Below, piece by piece: positions 6,837 to 14,445 of a DNA stretch of 35,209 nt. Positions within the stretch are counted from its first letter, which is position 1. Every line of letters begins with the position of its first letter. A program made the position numbers and the translations under genes. This DNA comes from SZAS-103 sp043747745 (lineage in GTDB: Bacteria > Pseudomonadota > Gammaproteobacteria > Xanthomonadales > Xanthomonadaceae), in the NCBI GenBank assembly GCA_043747745.1, contig JAYTOP010000009.1, positions 1 through 35,209 of the forward strand. The letters are read 5' to 3'. Under the pieces are notes generated by a model. It did not search any database, was not told the DNA's origin, and saw nothing but the letters and a program-made list of their open reading frames with translations.

Positions 6837-8174
6837 ATGCAGCACAAGCGACGCGGCAACCCGTTCGGCCTGCGATGCGCATACGCATCGCTGCTTGCGC
6901 TCGCACCGTCGGCGCGTGCGGCCGCGCCCGCCATCAACACGAGCGGCATCGACAAGGGCGACACCGCCTGGATGATCGTCGCGACCCTGCTCGTCGTGCT
7001 GATGATCGTGCCCGGGCTCGCGTTGTTCTATGGAGGCCTCGTGCGCGCGAAGAACATCCTGTCGGTGCTGATGCAGGTTCTCGTCGTGGCCGCACTCGCG
7101 CTCGTGTTGTGGATCGCCTACGGCTACAGCCTCGCCTTCAACGGCGGCGGTGCGGTGATCGGCGACCTTGCAAAAGTCTTCTTGCGCGGCGTCACGCCCG
7201 CGTCCGCATCAGCCACGTTTACGCCGGGCGTGCAGATTCCCGAATTGATCTACATCGCGTTCCAGGGCGCATTCGCCGCGATCTCGTGCGCGCTGGTCGT
7301 TGGAGCGATCGCCGAGCGCGCGAAATTCGCCGCCGTGCTGCTGTTCACCGCGCTGTGGTTCACGCTCGCCTACCTGCCGCTGGCGCACATGGTGTGGGCG
7401 GCGAACGGATTCCTGTTCCTGAAAGGCGCGCTCGACTTCGCAGGCGGCACCGTCGTGCACATCAATGCCGGCGTCGCCGGCCTCGTCGGCGCGTACATGC
7501 TGGGGCCGCGTATCGGGTTCGGACGCGAACGCCTGTCGCCGCATAGTTTGCCGCTCACGTTCGCCGGCGCGGGTCTGCTGTGGGTCGGGTGGTTCGGTTT
7601 CAACGCGGGCTCGGCGCTCGAAGCGAACGGCATCGCCGCGCTCGCTTTCCTCAACACCTTGGTCGCACCTGCCGTTGCGGTGCTCGCGTGGTGCGCAGTC
7701 GAAGCGCGCCTGCGCGGACGCGCTTCGATGCTCGGCGCTGCGTCGGGCGCAGTCTCCGGACTCGTCGCGATCACGCCTGCCTGCGGAACGGTTGGCATTG
7801 CGGGCGCGCTGGTGATCGGCGTCGCGTCCGGCATCGCGGGATTCTGGGGCGTTACCGCACTGAAGCGTCGCCTGCGCGCGGACGATTCGCTCGACGTGTT
7901 CGGCGTGCACGGCGTTTGCGGCATCGTTGGCGCGCTGCTGACCGGCGTGTTCACTGCACCATCGCTCGGCGGCACCGGCGCGGCGGATTACGCGATGCCG
8001 CACCAGTTCGGCGTGCAGGCGCTCGGCGTCGTCATCACGGTGTTGTGGTCCGGCGTCGTCTCGGTCATCGCATTCCGGATCGTGCGCGTCGCGGTCGGGC
8101 TGCGCGTCGATCACGACGCCGAACGCGAAGGCCTCGACATCAGCGCGCACGGCGAGTCGGCGTACGAGATCTGA
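6837..8174 (+). CDS. amtB: Ammonium transporter AmtB
   Basis: A 445-residue inner-membrane ammonium channel. A signal-like N-terminus (ALAPSARAAAP) precedes about 11 membrane helices. Family motifs: FYGGLVRAKN, AHMVW with the first pore histidine (His184), LDFAGGTVVHINAG, WFGFNAGSA, TPACG, and FGVHGVCGIVG with the twin pore histidine (His358). It ends HGESAYEI, close to the E. coli AmtB tail. The ATG at 6837 has a GAGGTG ribosome site 6 nt upstream; the open frame before it runs through repeats. No glnK, the usual partner, is adjacent, and no sigma-54 box is visible just upstream. Expression might come by read-through from glnA or from an unseen promoter. Confidence 0.95.
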   Translation: MQHKRRGNPFGLRCAYASLLALAPSARAAAPAINTSGIDKGDTAWMIVATLLVVLMIVPGLALFYGGLVRAKNILSVLMQVLVVAALALVLWIAYGYSLAFNGGGAVIGDLAKVFLRGVTPASASATFTPGVQIPELIYIAFQGAFAAISCALVVGAIAERAKFAAVLLFTALWFTLAYLPLAHMVWAANGFLFLKGALDFAGGTVVHINAGVAGLVGAYMLGPRIGFGRERLSPHSLPLTFAGAGLLWVGWFGFNAGSALEANGIAALAFLNTLVAPAVAVLAWCAVEARLRGRASMLGAASGAVSGLVAITPACGTVGIAGALVIGVASGIAGFWGVTALKRRLRADDSLDVFGVHGVCGIVGALLTGVFTAPSLGGTGAADYAMPHQFGVQALGVVITVLWSGVVSVIAFRIVRVAVGLRVDHDAEREGLDISAHGESAYEI

Positions 8175-8319
8175 TGGCGCTCCCGGGGTCGCGGCTGCAT
8201 TGGCGCAATGCCGTCAAGATCGGCTTGTGCGAAACAGACAGTTCCTGACCGATATCCATCGACCGCACAATCCAGCGCCAATCCCTTAGAGTCGCGTCTG
8301 GCGATTCGGGGAGACGTCG

Positions 8320-9681
8320 ATGGAACGGATATTGGGCTTTATCAAGTGGAGTTTGATCGTTGTGTTCCTGCTGGTGCTGGCATGGATGGGCCTGGCCGCG
8401 AGCGAATGGTTGCCGCGACCAACCTCTGTCCAGCGCAAGTCGCTCGCGATCCTCGATCGACCTCCGGTCACGGCCAGGGGCCAGCACAATGCCTTTGCCG
8501 CGATCTGGCTGTCGCAGTACGACATTCCAGCCGCCGACCTGGAGGCGGTAGCGGACAACGAACTGGCGCGCTATCGCACTGCCGCGCCCGGATCGAGCTC
8601 ATTGGATCGCTATGCCAGGTCGTCCTTGCTCGACGGTGCCCATCGCACCTTGTGTACATCATCCGAGGAGGATTGCCTGGCGAAGATCCGGCGCAATGCG
8701 GACGCAACGCGCAAGCTGCTCGGCGACTCTGCGGTGCTGCTCGACCATGCGCACGCCCTGGCCCGCTACGATCACGACCACGACCGTTTCCCGCCCGGCA
8801 CTGACAGCCCGCTTCCGGAGATCGGCGGCATGGCCATGTTGCAGCTCAGCGATGCGGCCTTGCGTTTCGCCGATGGCGACAGGCCCGAGGGACTCCTGCG
8901 GGCGTGCGCCGCAGCGTCCACGTGGCGACGCCTGGCATTGCACAGCGACAGCCGGGTCGTCCAGAGCGTTGCGAGCAACTATTACACCGGCGCATCTGAA
9001 CTGGTTGCCGAAATGCTTGCCGAACTTCCCCTCGATGCAGCGTTGCCGGAACCATGTGGTGCGGCTTTCGCTCCGGTGGCCGATCAGGAGATGACGGTCT
9101 GCGACGCGATGAAATCCGAATTCCACAAGAATGCGGTTTTCCTGCAGCGCGCTGACTCGCTGGAAGGTACAGACGCGAAGAATCGCAGCGGGACGCAATG
9201 GTCGAAAACGCTCGGACGCCTGTTGATCAACGCGCCCGCCGCGACCGCGCTCTCGGCCCCCGGCTACGCAAGTTTCTGTACGCAAGATGCCGATGTCCTG
9301 CAAGCGGCCGCTCGCATGGACACGGCACCACTCAGGACATCATGCGGCGTCCAGGGTACCCTGTTCGACCCGATGGGATGCGTGCTGGTCGCTGTCGGCA
9401 ATCCGACGCGGATATTTGCGGCGTACGCGGCGCGGATGCGCGATGTGCAGACGGTGAACACGTTGATCAATGCCGTGCTGATGCAACGGAAGACCGCAGC
9501 GGTGTCGTCGATTGCGGGAATGCCCGATGCAACCGGCGGAATCGGATTGCCGCCCGGCGTGACGATGGATGCGCAAGACCACCTGCTGCACATCAAGCGC
9601 GCCTACACCCGCTCAGGCGAGCGCGACGACTTCGCGATTCCGATGCCGGCGTCGCGATTGCAGGATGCCGCACTGCATTGA
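8320..9681 (+). CDS. Membrane-anchored protein of unknown function
   Basis: A 453-residue protein with one N-terminal membrane segment (residues about 8-27, FIKWSLIVVFLLVLAWMGLA) and a large domain outside the cytoplasm. That domain is mostly helical by composition, with scattered cysteines that could pair in the periplasm (for example LCTSSEEDC and CGVQGTLFDPMGC). I recognise no catalytic motif. The ATG at 8320 has a strong GGGGAGA ribosome site 6 nt upstream. It sits between amtB and ntrB on the same strand, yet nothing in it suggests a nitrogen role. The 145-nt gap upstream and the 330-nt gap downstream suggest its own transcription unit. Confidence 0.75.
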   Translation: MERILGFIKWSLIVVFLLVLAWMGLAASEWLPRPTSVQRKSLAILDRPPVTARGQHNAFAAIWLSQYDIPAADLEAVADNELARYRTAAPGSSSLDRYARSSLLDGAHRTLCTSSEEDCLAKIRRNADATRKLLGDSAVLLDHAHALARYDHDHDRFPPGTDSPLPEIGGMAMLQLSDAALRFADGDRPEGLLRACAAASTWRRLALHSDSRVVQSVASNYYTGASELVAEMLAELPLDAALPEPCGAAFAPVADQEMTVCDAMKSEFHKNAVFLQRADSLEGTDAKNRSGTQWSKTLGRLLINAPAATALSAPGYASFCTQDADVLQAAARMDTAPLRTSCGVQGTLFDPMGCVLVAVGNPTRIFAAYAARMRDVQTVNTLINAVLMQRKTAAVSSIAGMPDATGGIGLPPGVTMDAQDHLLHIKRAYTRSGERDDFAIPMPASRLQDAALH

Positions 9682-9699
9682 CGTCGACATTGCAACACA

Positions 9700-9870
9700 A
9701 CCGGGTCGGCACAGATCGGGTCGCCGCCGGGCGTGTTTGGATCGTCGGGCACGCAGGCCCAGCCATTGCTGCCTTTCCGGAGATCCCGCATGCCGTTCGC
9801 GCCCATGGCAATGCGAGTGCTGGAAGCGAAGAGACCGATTTGGCACTCGTCAGGCTTGGCTGTGTTGGCT
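9700..9870 (-). pseudogene. Remnant of a conserved LRKGSNGW-type protein
   Basis: In the 330-nt gap before ntrB the minus strand encodes AMGANGMRDLRKGSNGWA followed by CVPDDPNTPGGDPICADP. From memory this matches the core of a conserved secreted-protein family with LRxGTNGWTCMPD-xPGxDPMC. Downstream of ADP the frame turns into unrelated sequence, right where the 3' end of the neighbouring gene begins. Upstream, the frame stays open for some 15 more codons without a clear start. So only a central piece of about 55 codons remains. The family assignment is by eye and the ends are approximate. Confidence 0.45.
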
Positions 9871-9994
9871 CGGAGTTGGCCTGATGTGGGGAACCTGGTG
9901 CCGATTTCGCGAACTACAAAGTTGGTACTTTCGGAACAAACTATTTAGTTCTGGCGTTTCCCGCGTAGTCAGGGCCAATGGCTGGTTCAGTCGA

Positions 9995-10011
9995 TGCACT
10001 ACAATGGTGCA
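9995..10011. promoter_or_regulatory. NtrC-binding site at the start of ntrB
   Basis: TGCACTACAATGGTGCA has perfect TGCAC/GTGCA half-sites and matches the two glnA sites in form. It overlaps a good -10 hexamer (TACAAT, 10000-10005) and ends one base before the ATG at 10012. Such a position suggests that NtrC represses, or at least autoregulates, ntrBC, as it does at the E. coli glnL promoter. No good -35 is seen 15-18 nt upstream. Confidence 0.75.
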
Positions 10012-11046
10012 ATGCACGGCTGCGATGAACTGGCGACACCACTGGCCTGGGCCGATGCGTCCGGGGCGCTGGTGAGCTGCAACCCGGCGTTCGCGAGCTG
10101 GCTGGGCGTCAGTGCGCGACGCCTTGAAGGGTTGCCGTTGACGAGCCTCGATGCCGAGGACGGTCGTCTCGCGGCCTTGGTTGTGCGGCTGGCTGCCGCC
10201 GATGAGCCGCTGCGGGTGCGCCGGGTCCGATTGTGCGCACCGAACGGCGCGGAGCGTTTTGCCGATCTGGTGCTTGCGCGCGACAGGGACGGTCTGCGCA
10301 TCGAGGCGTATCCGGCCGATGAATTTCCCGGTGCCGATCCGGCCAGCGCCTTGCCGGCGGCACTGCATGCGGCATTGAAAGGCCTTGCGCACGAAATCCG
10401 CAATCCGCTCGCAGGCCTCAAGGGCGCGGCGCAACTGCTGGCGCGACGTGCATCGGCGCGGTTCGACAACGACGACGAACGCGAACTGATCGCGGTGATC
10501 GGAGACGAAGTCGATCGCCTCACGGCATTGCTCGAACGTCTCGTGAACCCCGCACCGACGCGCGCGTTCGAACCGCTCAACATCCATACCGTGCTCGAAC
10601 GCGTGCGCATGCTCGCCGATGCCGATGCAGGCTGGGCGATCAAGCTCGAACGCGATTACGATCCGAGCCTGCCCGCCATTTCCGGCGACGCCGACCGACT
10701 CACCCAGGCGCTCTGGAACCTGCTGCGCAACGCACTCGAGTCCGGCGCGAACACGGTGACACTGCGCACGCGCGCCGAACACGCCGTGTTGATCGGCGAG
10801 GTCGCGCATCGTCTTGTGTTGCGGATCGAGATCGCCGACAACGGTCGTGGCGTACCCGACGATCTGACCGAACGCATCTTTCTGCCATTGGTGTCGGGAC
10901 GTGCGGAAGGCTCGGGTCTCGGCTTGCCGCTCACGCAGCAGATCGCGCGCGAACACGGTGGCGCATTGAGCTATCGATCGCGGCCTGGGCATACGGTGTT
11001 CACGCTGATGGTCCCGGTGCCGGAGGATGAGAATGCCAGTGCATGA
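10012..11046 (+). CDS. ntrB: Nitrogen-regulation sensor kinase NtrB (GlnL)
   Basis: About 344 residues. An N-terminal PAS-like domain (roughly residues 8-110) is followed by the phospho-acceptor region LAHEIRNPLAGLKGAAQLL with His127, a signature of NtrB. Then come an N box (NLLRNALESGA), G1 (IADNGRGVP) and G2 (GSGLGLPLTQQI). There is no membrane segment, so it is cytosolic. In the known pathway NtrB phosphorylates NtrC under nitrogen limitation and is controlled by PII. I prefer the ATG at 10012, directly after the NtrC site. An in-frame ATG at 9994 would place the operator inside codons 1-6, and neither has a good ribosome site. If TACAAT (10000-10005) is the -10, the transcript would begin at about 10012 and be leaderless. 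It overlaps ntrC by 14 nt. Confidence 0.93.
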   Translation: MHGCDELATPLAWADASGALVSCNPAFASWLGVSARRLEGLPLTSLDAEDGRLAALVVRLAAADEPLRVRRVRLCAPNGAERFADLVLARDRDGLRIEAYPADEFPGADPASALPAALHAALKGLAHEIRNPLAGLKGAAQLLARRASARFDNDDERELIAVIGDEVDRLTALLERLVNPAPTRAFEPLNIHTVLERVRMLADADAGWAIKLERDYDPSLPAISGDADRLTQALWNLLRNALESGANTVTLRTRAEHAVLIGEVAHRLVLRIEIADNGRGVPDDLTERIFLPLVSGRAEGSGLGLPLTQQIAREHGGALSYRSRPGHTVFTLMVPVPEDENASA

Positions 11047-12478
11047 ACCCCGCATCTGGGTCGTCGACGATGATCGCAGCGTCCGCTTCGTGCTGGCCGA
11101 AGCGTTGCGCGACGCGGGCTACACGGTGCAGGCGTTCGATGGCCCGCACGCGGCGCTTGCTGCGCTCGACACCGAAGCCGCACCGAAACTCGTGTTCACC
11201 GACATCCGGATGCCGGGCATGGACGGACTCGCATTCCTCGATGCGCTCAAGGCGCGCGACCCCGAGTTGCCGGTGATCGTGATGTCGGCATGGACCGATA
11301 TCGCATCGACGGCGGGTGCGTTTCGCGGCGGCGCGCATGAATTTCTGTCGAAACCATTCGACCTCGACGCGGCGGTCGCGCTCGCAAAACGTGCGCTGCC
11401 GAGCGCGACGACAAGCAGTGATGAACCTGCAATGGCCAGCGCTGATTCCACAACGGCAGCCGACGACGACAATGCTTTGCTCGGCGATGCACCCGCGATG
11501 CGCGAGTTATTCCGTGCGATCGGACGGCTCGCGCAGGCGCCGCTGTCGGTGCTGGTCACCGGCGAAACCGGCACCGGCAAGGAACTCGTCGCGCGCGCAT
11601 TGCACCGCGAATCGCCGCGTGCGAAGAAACCATTCGTCGCATTGAACACCGCCGCGATCCCGGCCGAGCTGCTCGAGTCGGAACTGTTCGGCCACGAGGC
11701 CGGCGCATTTACCGGCGCGACCCGACGCCACGCGGGGCGTTTCGAACAGGCCGATGGCGGCACCTTGTTCCTCGACGAAATCGGCGACATGCCCGCGCCG
11801 TTGCAGACGCGCCTGCTGCGCGTGCTTGCGGAAGGCGAGTTCTTCCGCGTCGGCGGTCGCGAGCTGATTCGCGTCGATGTGCGCGTGGTCGCGGCGACCC
11901 ATCAGGATCTTGAAACGCTGGTTGCGGACGGACGTTTCCGCGCCGACTTGCTGCATCGCCTCGACGTCGTGCGTCTGCGCCTGCCGCCGTTGCGCGAACG
12001 CGCAGGCGATGTCCCCACGCTCGCCGCGCGCTTCCTCGCGAATGCTGCGATCCGTTTCAACGCACCGCGCAAGAGATTGTCGGCCAATGCGTTGCGCCTG
12101 CTGGAAGCGCATCCATGGCCAGGCAATGTGCGCGAGCTCGAAAACCTGTGCTGGCGGCTCGCCGCTCTTGCGCCCGGGCAAAGCATCCGCACTGGCGATG
12201 TGCGCGCATCGCTGCGCACCGCGCCGCGCGCTGCGATCAAGCACGCGGATGCCGACGACGACTGGACGCAGCCGCTGATCGCATGGACACGCACTGCGCT
12301 CGATGCGGGCGCGCACGACATCCACGCACAGGCCAAGCAACGCTTCGAACAGGCGCTGCTGGCGGCGGCGCTGGAACATACCGGCGGGCATCGCCAGCAG
12401 GCTGCTGAATTGCTCGGGCTCGGCCGCAACACGCTGACCCGCAAGCTCGGCCGCAAGCACGATCCGGGCGCGAGTTGA
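11033..12478 (+). CDS. ntrC: Nitrogen-regulation response regulator NtrC (GlnG)
   Basis: A 481-residue sigma-54 activator. Domain 1 is a receiver (VVDDD near residue 12, phospho-acceptor Asp57 in FTDIRMPGMDG, and a conserved Lys in LSKPFD). Domain 2 is an AAA+ ATPase with Walker A GETGTGKE (about 177-184) and the sigma-54 contact loop GAFTGA (224-229), then Walker B TLFLDEIGDMP. Domain 3 is a Fis-type helix-turn-helix (HRQQAAELLGLGRNTLTRKL). The ATG at 11033 is chosen because GGAGGA (11022-11027) lies 5 nt upstream; an in-frame ATG at 11027 overlaps that site. The start lies inside the end of ntrB, so the two are translationally coupled. It is the expected ligand of the dyads at 4969, 4999 and 9995. 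Confidence 0.96.
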   Translation: MPVHEPRIWVVDDDRSVRFVLAEALRDAGYTVQAFDGPHAALAALDTEAAPKLVFTDIRMPGMDGLAFLDALKARDPELPVIVMSAWTDIASTAGAFRGGAHEFLSKPFDLDAAVALAKRALPSATTSSDEPAMASADSTTAADDDNALLGDAPAMRELFRAIGRLAQAPLSVLVTGETGTGKELVARALHRESPRAKKPFVALNTAAIPAELLESELFGHEAGAFTGATRRHAGRFEQADGGTLFLDEIGDMPAPLQTRLLRVLAEGEFFRVGGRELIRVDVRVVAATHQDLETLVADGRFRADLLHRLDVVRLRLPPLRERAGDVPTLAARFLANAAIRFNAPRKRLSANALRLLEAHPWPGNVRELENLCWRLAALAPGQSIRTGDVRASLRTAPRAAIKHADADDDWTQPLIAWTRTALDAGAHDIHAQAKQRFEQALLAAALEHTGGHRQQAAELLGLGRNTLTRKLGRKHDPGAS

Positions 12479-12544
12479 ATGCCGCACGCGCCGGCACGCA
12501 CGCATCGCGTTAGGATGCGATTCCGCATTTCCAAGGACACCGAC

Positions 12545-13075
12545 ATGCTGCGTCTACTGACTGTATTGACCTGCGCGACAACGCTGGCCGTCGCCGGTTG
12601 CGCCGGGCATTTCACCAACAAGCATCCGATCCAGACCGTTCTCGCGGCGACCGCGGGCAACAGCGTCGTCGGCACGCTGGAGGCCACGCCGGTTTCCGAT
12701 GGCGTGCATTTCCATGGCCGTCTGACCGGATTGCCACCGGGCAGTACGCACGGCTTCCACATCCACGAACACGGCGATTGCAGTGCGCCCGATGCGAGCA
12801 GCGCGGGCGGGCATTTCAACCCGACCGGCACCGCGCACGGCGATCCGGTCGGCATGGAACATCACGCCGGCGACATCGCGAACCAGATCGCCGACGCACA
12901 GGGCGCGGTCGATGTGGATGTGACCGTGCACGGCGTGTCGCTCGGCACCGGCACATCCGACGATGTGATCGGCCGTGCGTTGATCGTGCATCGCGATACC
13001 GACGACTACACGACCCAGCCGTCCGGCAACTCCGGCCCGCGCATCGCCTGCGGCGTGATCCTGAAAAAACTGTGA
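12545..13075 (+). CDS. sodC: Superoxide dismutase, Cu/Zn type, lipoprotein
   Basis: A 176-residue enzyme that disproportionates superoxide in the periplasm. It has a lipoprotein signal (TCATTLAVAGCAG with an AVAGC lipobox), so it is likely membrane-anchored. The metal-site residues are in place: HGFHIHEHGDC (Cu ligands and the first disulfide Cys), GGHFNPTG, EHHAGDIAN (bridging/Zn His and Asp), VHRDTDDY (last Cu His) and SGPRIACGVI (active-site Arg and second Cys). The ATG at 12545 has an AAGGA ribosome site about 7 nt upstream. The stop overlaps the GTG proposed for the next gene (GTGA), suggesting coupling. It lies 66 nt after ntrC. Confidence 0.95.
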   Translation: MLRLLTVLTCATTLAVAGCAGHFTNKHPIQTVLAATAGNSVVGTLEATPVSDGVHFHGRLTGLPPGSTHGFHIHEHGDCSAPDASSAGGHFNPTGTAHGDPVGMEHHAGDIANQIADAQGAVDVDVTVHGVSLGTGTSDDVIGRALIVHRDTDDYTTQPSGNSGPRIACGVILKKL

Positions 13076-13569
13076 GCGACACTTCCGGGATGCATGAGCC
13101 GCCGACGATTCGTGCGGCGCAGATGGACGATGCGGCGTTGCTCGCGGAATGGGGCGTCGCGATGGCGTGGGAAACCGAGCACAAGCGGCTCGATCCGGTC
13201 GTCGTCGAACGCGGCGTACGCGCTGTGTTCGAGCAACCCGCGCGCGGCCGTTATGTCATTGCCGAACGCACCGTCGACGAAGCCATCGCATCGGTCGGCA
13301 CCTTGATGCTCACCTGCGAATGGAGCGACTGGCGCTGCGGCGACTGGTGGTGGATCCAGAGCGTGTATGTCGATCCAGCGCATCGGCGCAGTGGCGTGTA
13401 TCGCGCGCTGTACGAGCATGTACTCGCGCTCGCGAAGGCGACGCCGGACGTGTGCGGGTTGCGGTTGTACGTCGAGCGCGACAACGCGAATGCGCAACGC
13501 ACCTACGCATCGCTCGGCATGGTCGATGCCGGGTATGCGATGTATGAGGATGAGTTCGTACGACGTTGA
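13072..13569 (+). CDS. GNAT-family N-acetyltransferase
   Basis: About 165 residues. The C-terminal two thirds carries the GNAT acetyl-CoA motif: IQSVYVDPAHRRSGVYRALYEH, followed by LRLYVERDNANAQRTYASLGM, the typical beta4-alpha3 and beta5-alpha4 parts. The pyrophosphate loop reads HRRSGV rather than the ideal R/Q-x-x-G-x-G/A, which is acceptable. I propose the GTG at 13072 because it overlaps the sodC stop (GTGA), giving tight coupling. An ATG at 13090 is six codons downstream, and neither has a clear ribosome site. The substrate cannot be told. Cytosolic. Confidence 0.82.
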   Translation: MSDTSGMHEPPTIRAAQMDDAALLAEWGVAMAWETEHKRLDPVVVERGVRAVFEQPARGRYVIAERTVDEAIASVGTLMLTCEWSDWRCGDWWWIQSVYVDPAHRRSGVYRALYEHVLALAKATPDVCGLRLYVERDNANAQRTYASLGMVDAGYAMYEDEFVRR

Positions 13570-13571
13570 TC

Positions 13572-13622
13572 ACTCCCTTCCTTGCGCATCGCGCATGGGA
13601 GGGTTGGAAGGGGTTCGCTTTT
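13572..13622. repeat. Partial REP-like hairpin downstream of the acetyltransferase
   Basis: CTCCCTTCC-TTGCGCATCGCGCA-TGGGAGGG forms a stem. It closely resembles the first hairpin of the element at 34541-34568 (CTCCCTCTC-TTGCGCATCGCGCA-GGGGG). The GATCTGCCAGTGGCAGATC-type second palindrome is absent here, so this is a partial copy. It could also act as a terminator for the convergent genes on either side, but lacks a good T-run until TTCGCTTTT. Confidence 0.6.
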
Positions 13623-13669
13623 GGTTCATGCAAGATCAAGCGCTTACACGCGCTGCGCGCGCGAGCCAA

Positions 13670-13738
13670 GTAGGCTGGGATGCAATCCCGGCAAATGTAT
13701 TCGATGGCATGCATTGCTGGGATTGCATCCCAGCCTAC
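13670..13738. repeat. Palindromic element, GTAGGCTGGGATGC family, copy 2
   Basis: A 69-bp near-perfect inverted repeat. GTAGGCTGGGATGCAATCCC at the left is mirrored by GGGATTGCATCCCAGCCTAC at the right, with a central region of about 30 nt. Each arm is itself a palindrome around GGGATGCAATCCC. It is the same family as 2288-2351 and sits between convergent genes. Confidence 0.85.
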
Positions 13739-13753
13739 GGGACTCAGCGGAAT

Positions 13754-14443
13754 TCAGTCGGGCTGATAAACCCAGACGTGATGTTCGAAATCGTAGCCGT
13801 AAGTATCGAACATTGCGAACGTCGCTGCATAAACCAAGGACGGCTTGCCCTCGTACATGATGTAACCATGCATGTAGCTGTTTCGCTTTGGTGCCAGGCC
13901 CGCGGCTTTCATGTCGGACGGATAGGTGCCGTGCACGGCTTTGTATCGTTCGATCACGCGTGCGTATTCGTCGCCATCCCGACGCGCGTCCACGGCGTAG
14001 TACCAATGCGCACTCAAAGCAATCAGGATCGCTGCTACCCAGAGGCCGAGAATGATGGCTCGCGGTCTGAGTTGTGCGGGTTCTATGAGAACAAGGCCGA
14101 TGCTGTACAGAATCCAGATCGCCAAGGGGATCGCAAACAAAATCAGCATGAAGCCAAGGTGTGGCGGGATCGTGAACAGCATCACCAGCGCACATCCGAT
14201 CGCGGTAGTGAAGTAAGGCTTCAATCTGATCGGCATAGCTTGTCGCGCTATGACGAACACAAGACCATGAATCGCCCAGATCACCGGAATGCTCACAACG
14301 AGCGCAACCCAGCCGGGAGAAACAGAATTGGCTAACGGATTGAATGCTGCCCAAATTATCAGCGCACACACAATCAGTGTGACGACATAGCGCTTCCACT
14401 TCATCGCGACTTGATTCGGGAATACAGTTTCGGTGGAGGTCAT
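13754..14443 (-). CDS. Multi-pass membrane protein of unknown function
   Basis: About 229 residues from the ATG at 14443. Some five hydrophobic segments fill the first 150 residues (for example YVVTLIVCALIIWAAF, GWVALVVSIPVIWAIHGLVF and AIILGLWVAAILIALSA). A soluble C-terminal domain of about 75 residues follows. That tail begins DARRDGDEYARVIERYKAVHGTYP, reminiscent of the post-helix part of pseudopilin-like proteins, but I would not name a family. The start lies 2 nt after the stop of the upstream gene (14446), so the two form an operon. The 3' end faces the acetyltransferase across palindromic repeats. Confidence 0.7.
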   Translation of the reverse strand: MTSTETVFPNQVAMKWKRYVVTLIVCALIIWAAFNPLANSVSPGWVALVVSIPVIWAIHGLVFVIARQAMPIRLKPYFTTAIGCALVMLFTIPPHLGFMLILFAIPLAIWILYSIGLVLIEPAQLRPRAIILGLWVAAILIALSAHWYYAVDARRDGDEYARVIERYKAVHGTYPSDMKAAGLAPKRNSYMHGYIMYEGKPSLVYAATFAMFDTYGYDFEHHVWVYQPD

Positions 14444-14445
14444 CT

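Noticed and set aside
9911..9951. GAACTA...TAGTTC inverted repeat upstream of ntrB
   Set aside because: Six-base arms 29 nt apart are expected by chance in a window of this size, and no promoter fits it.
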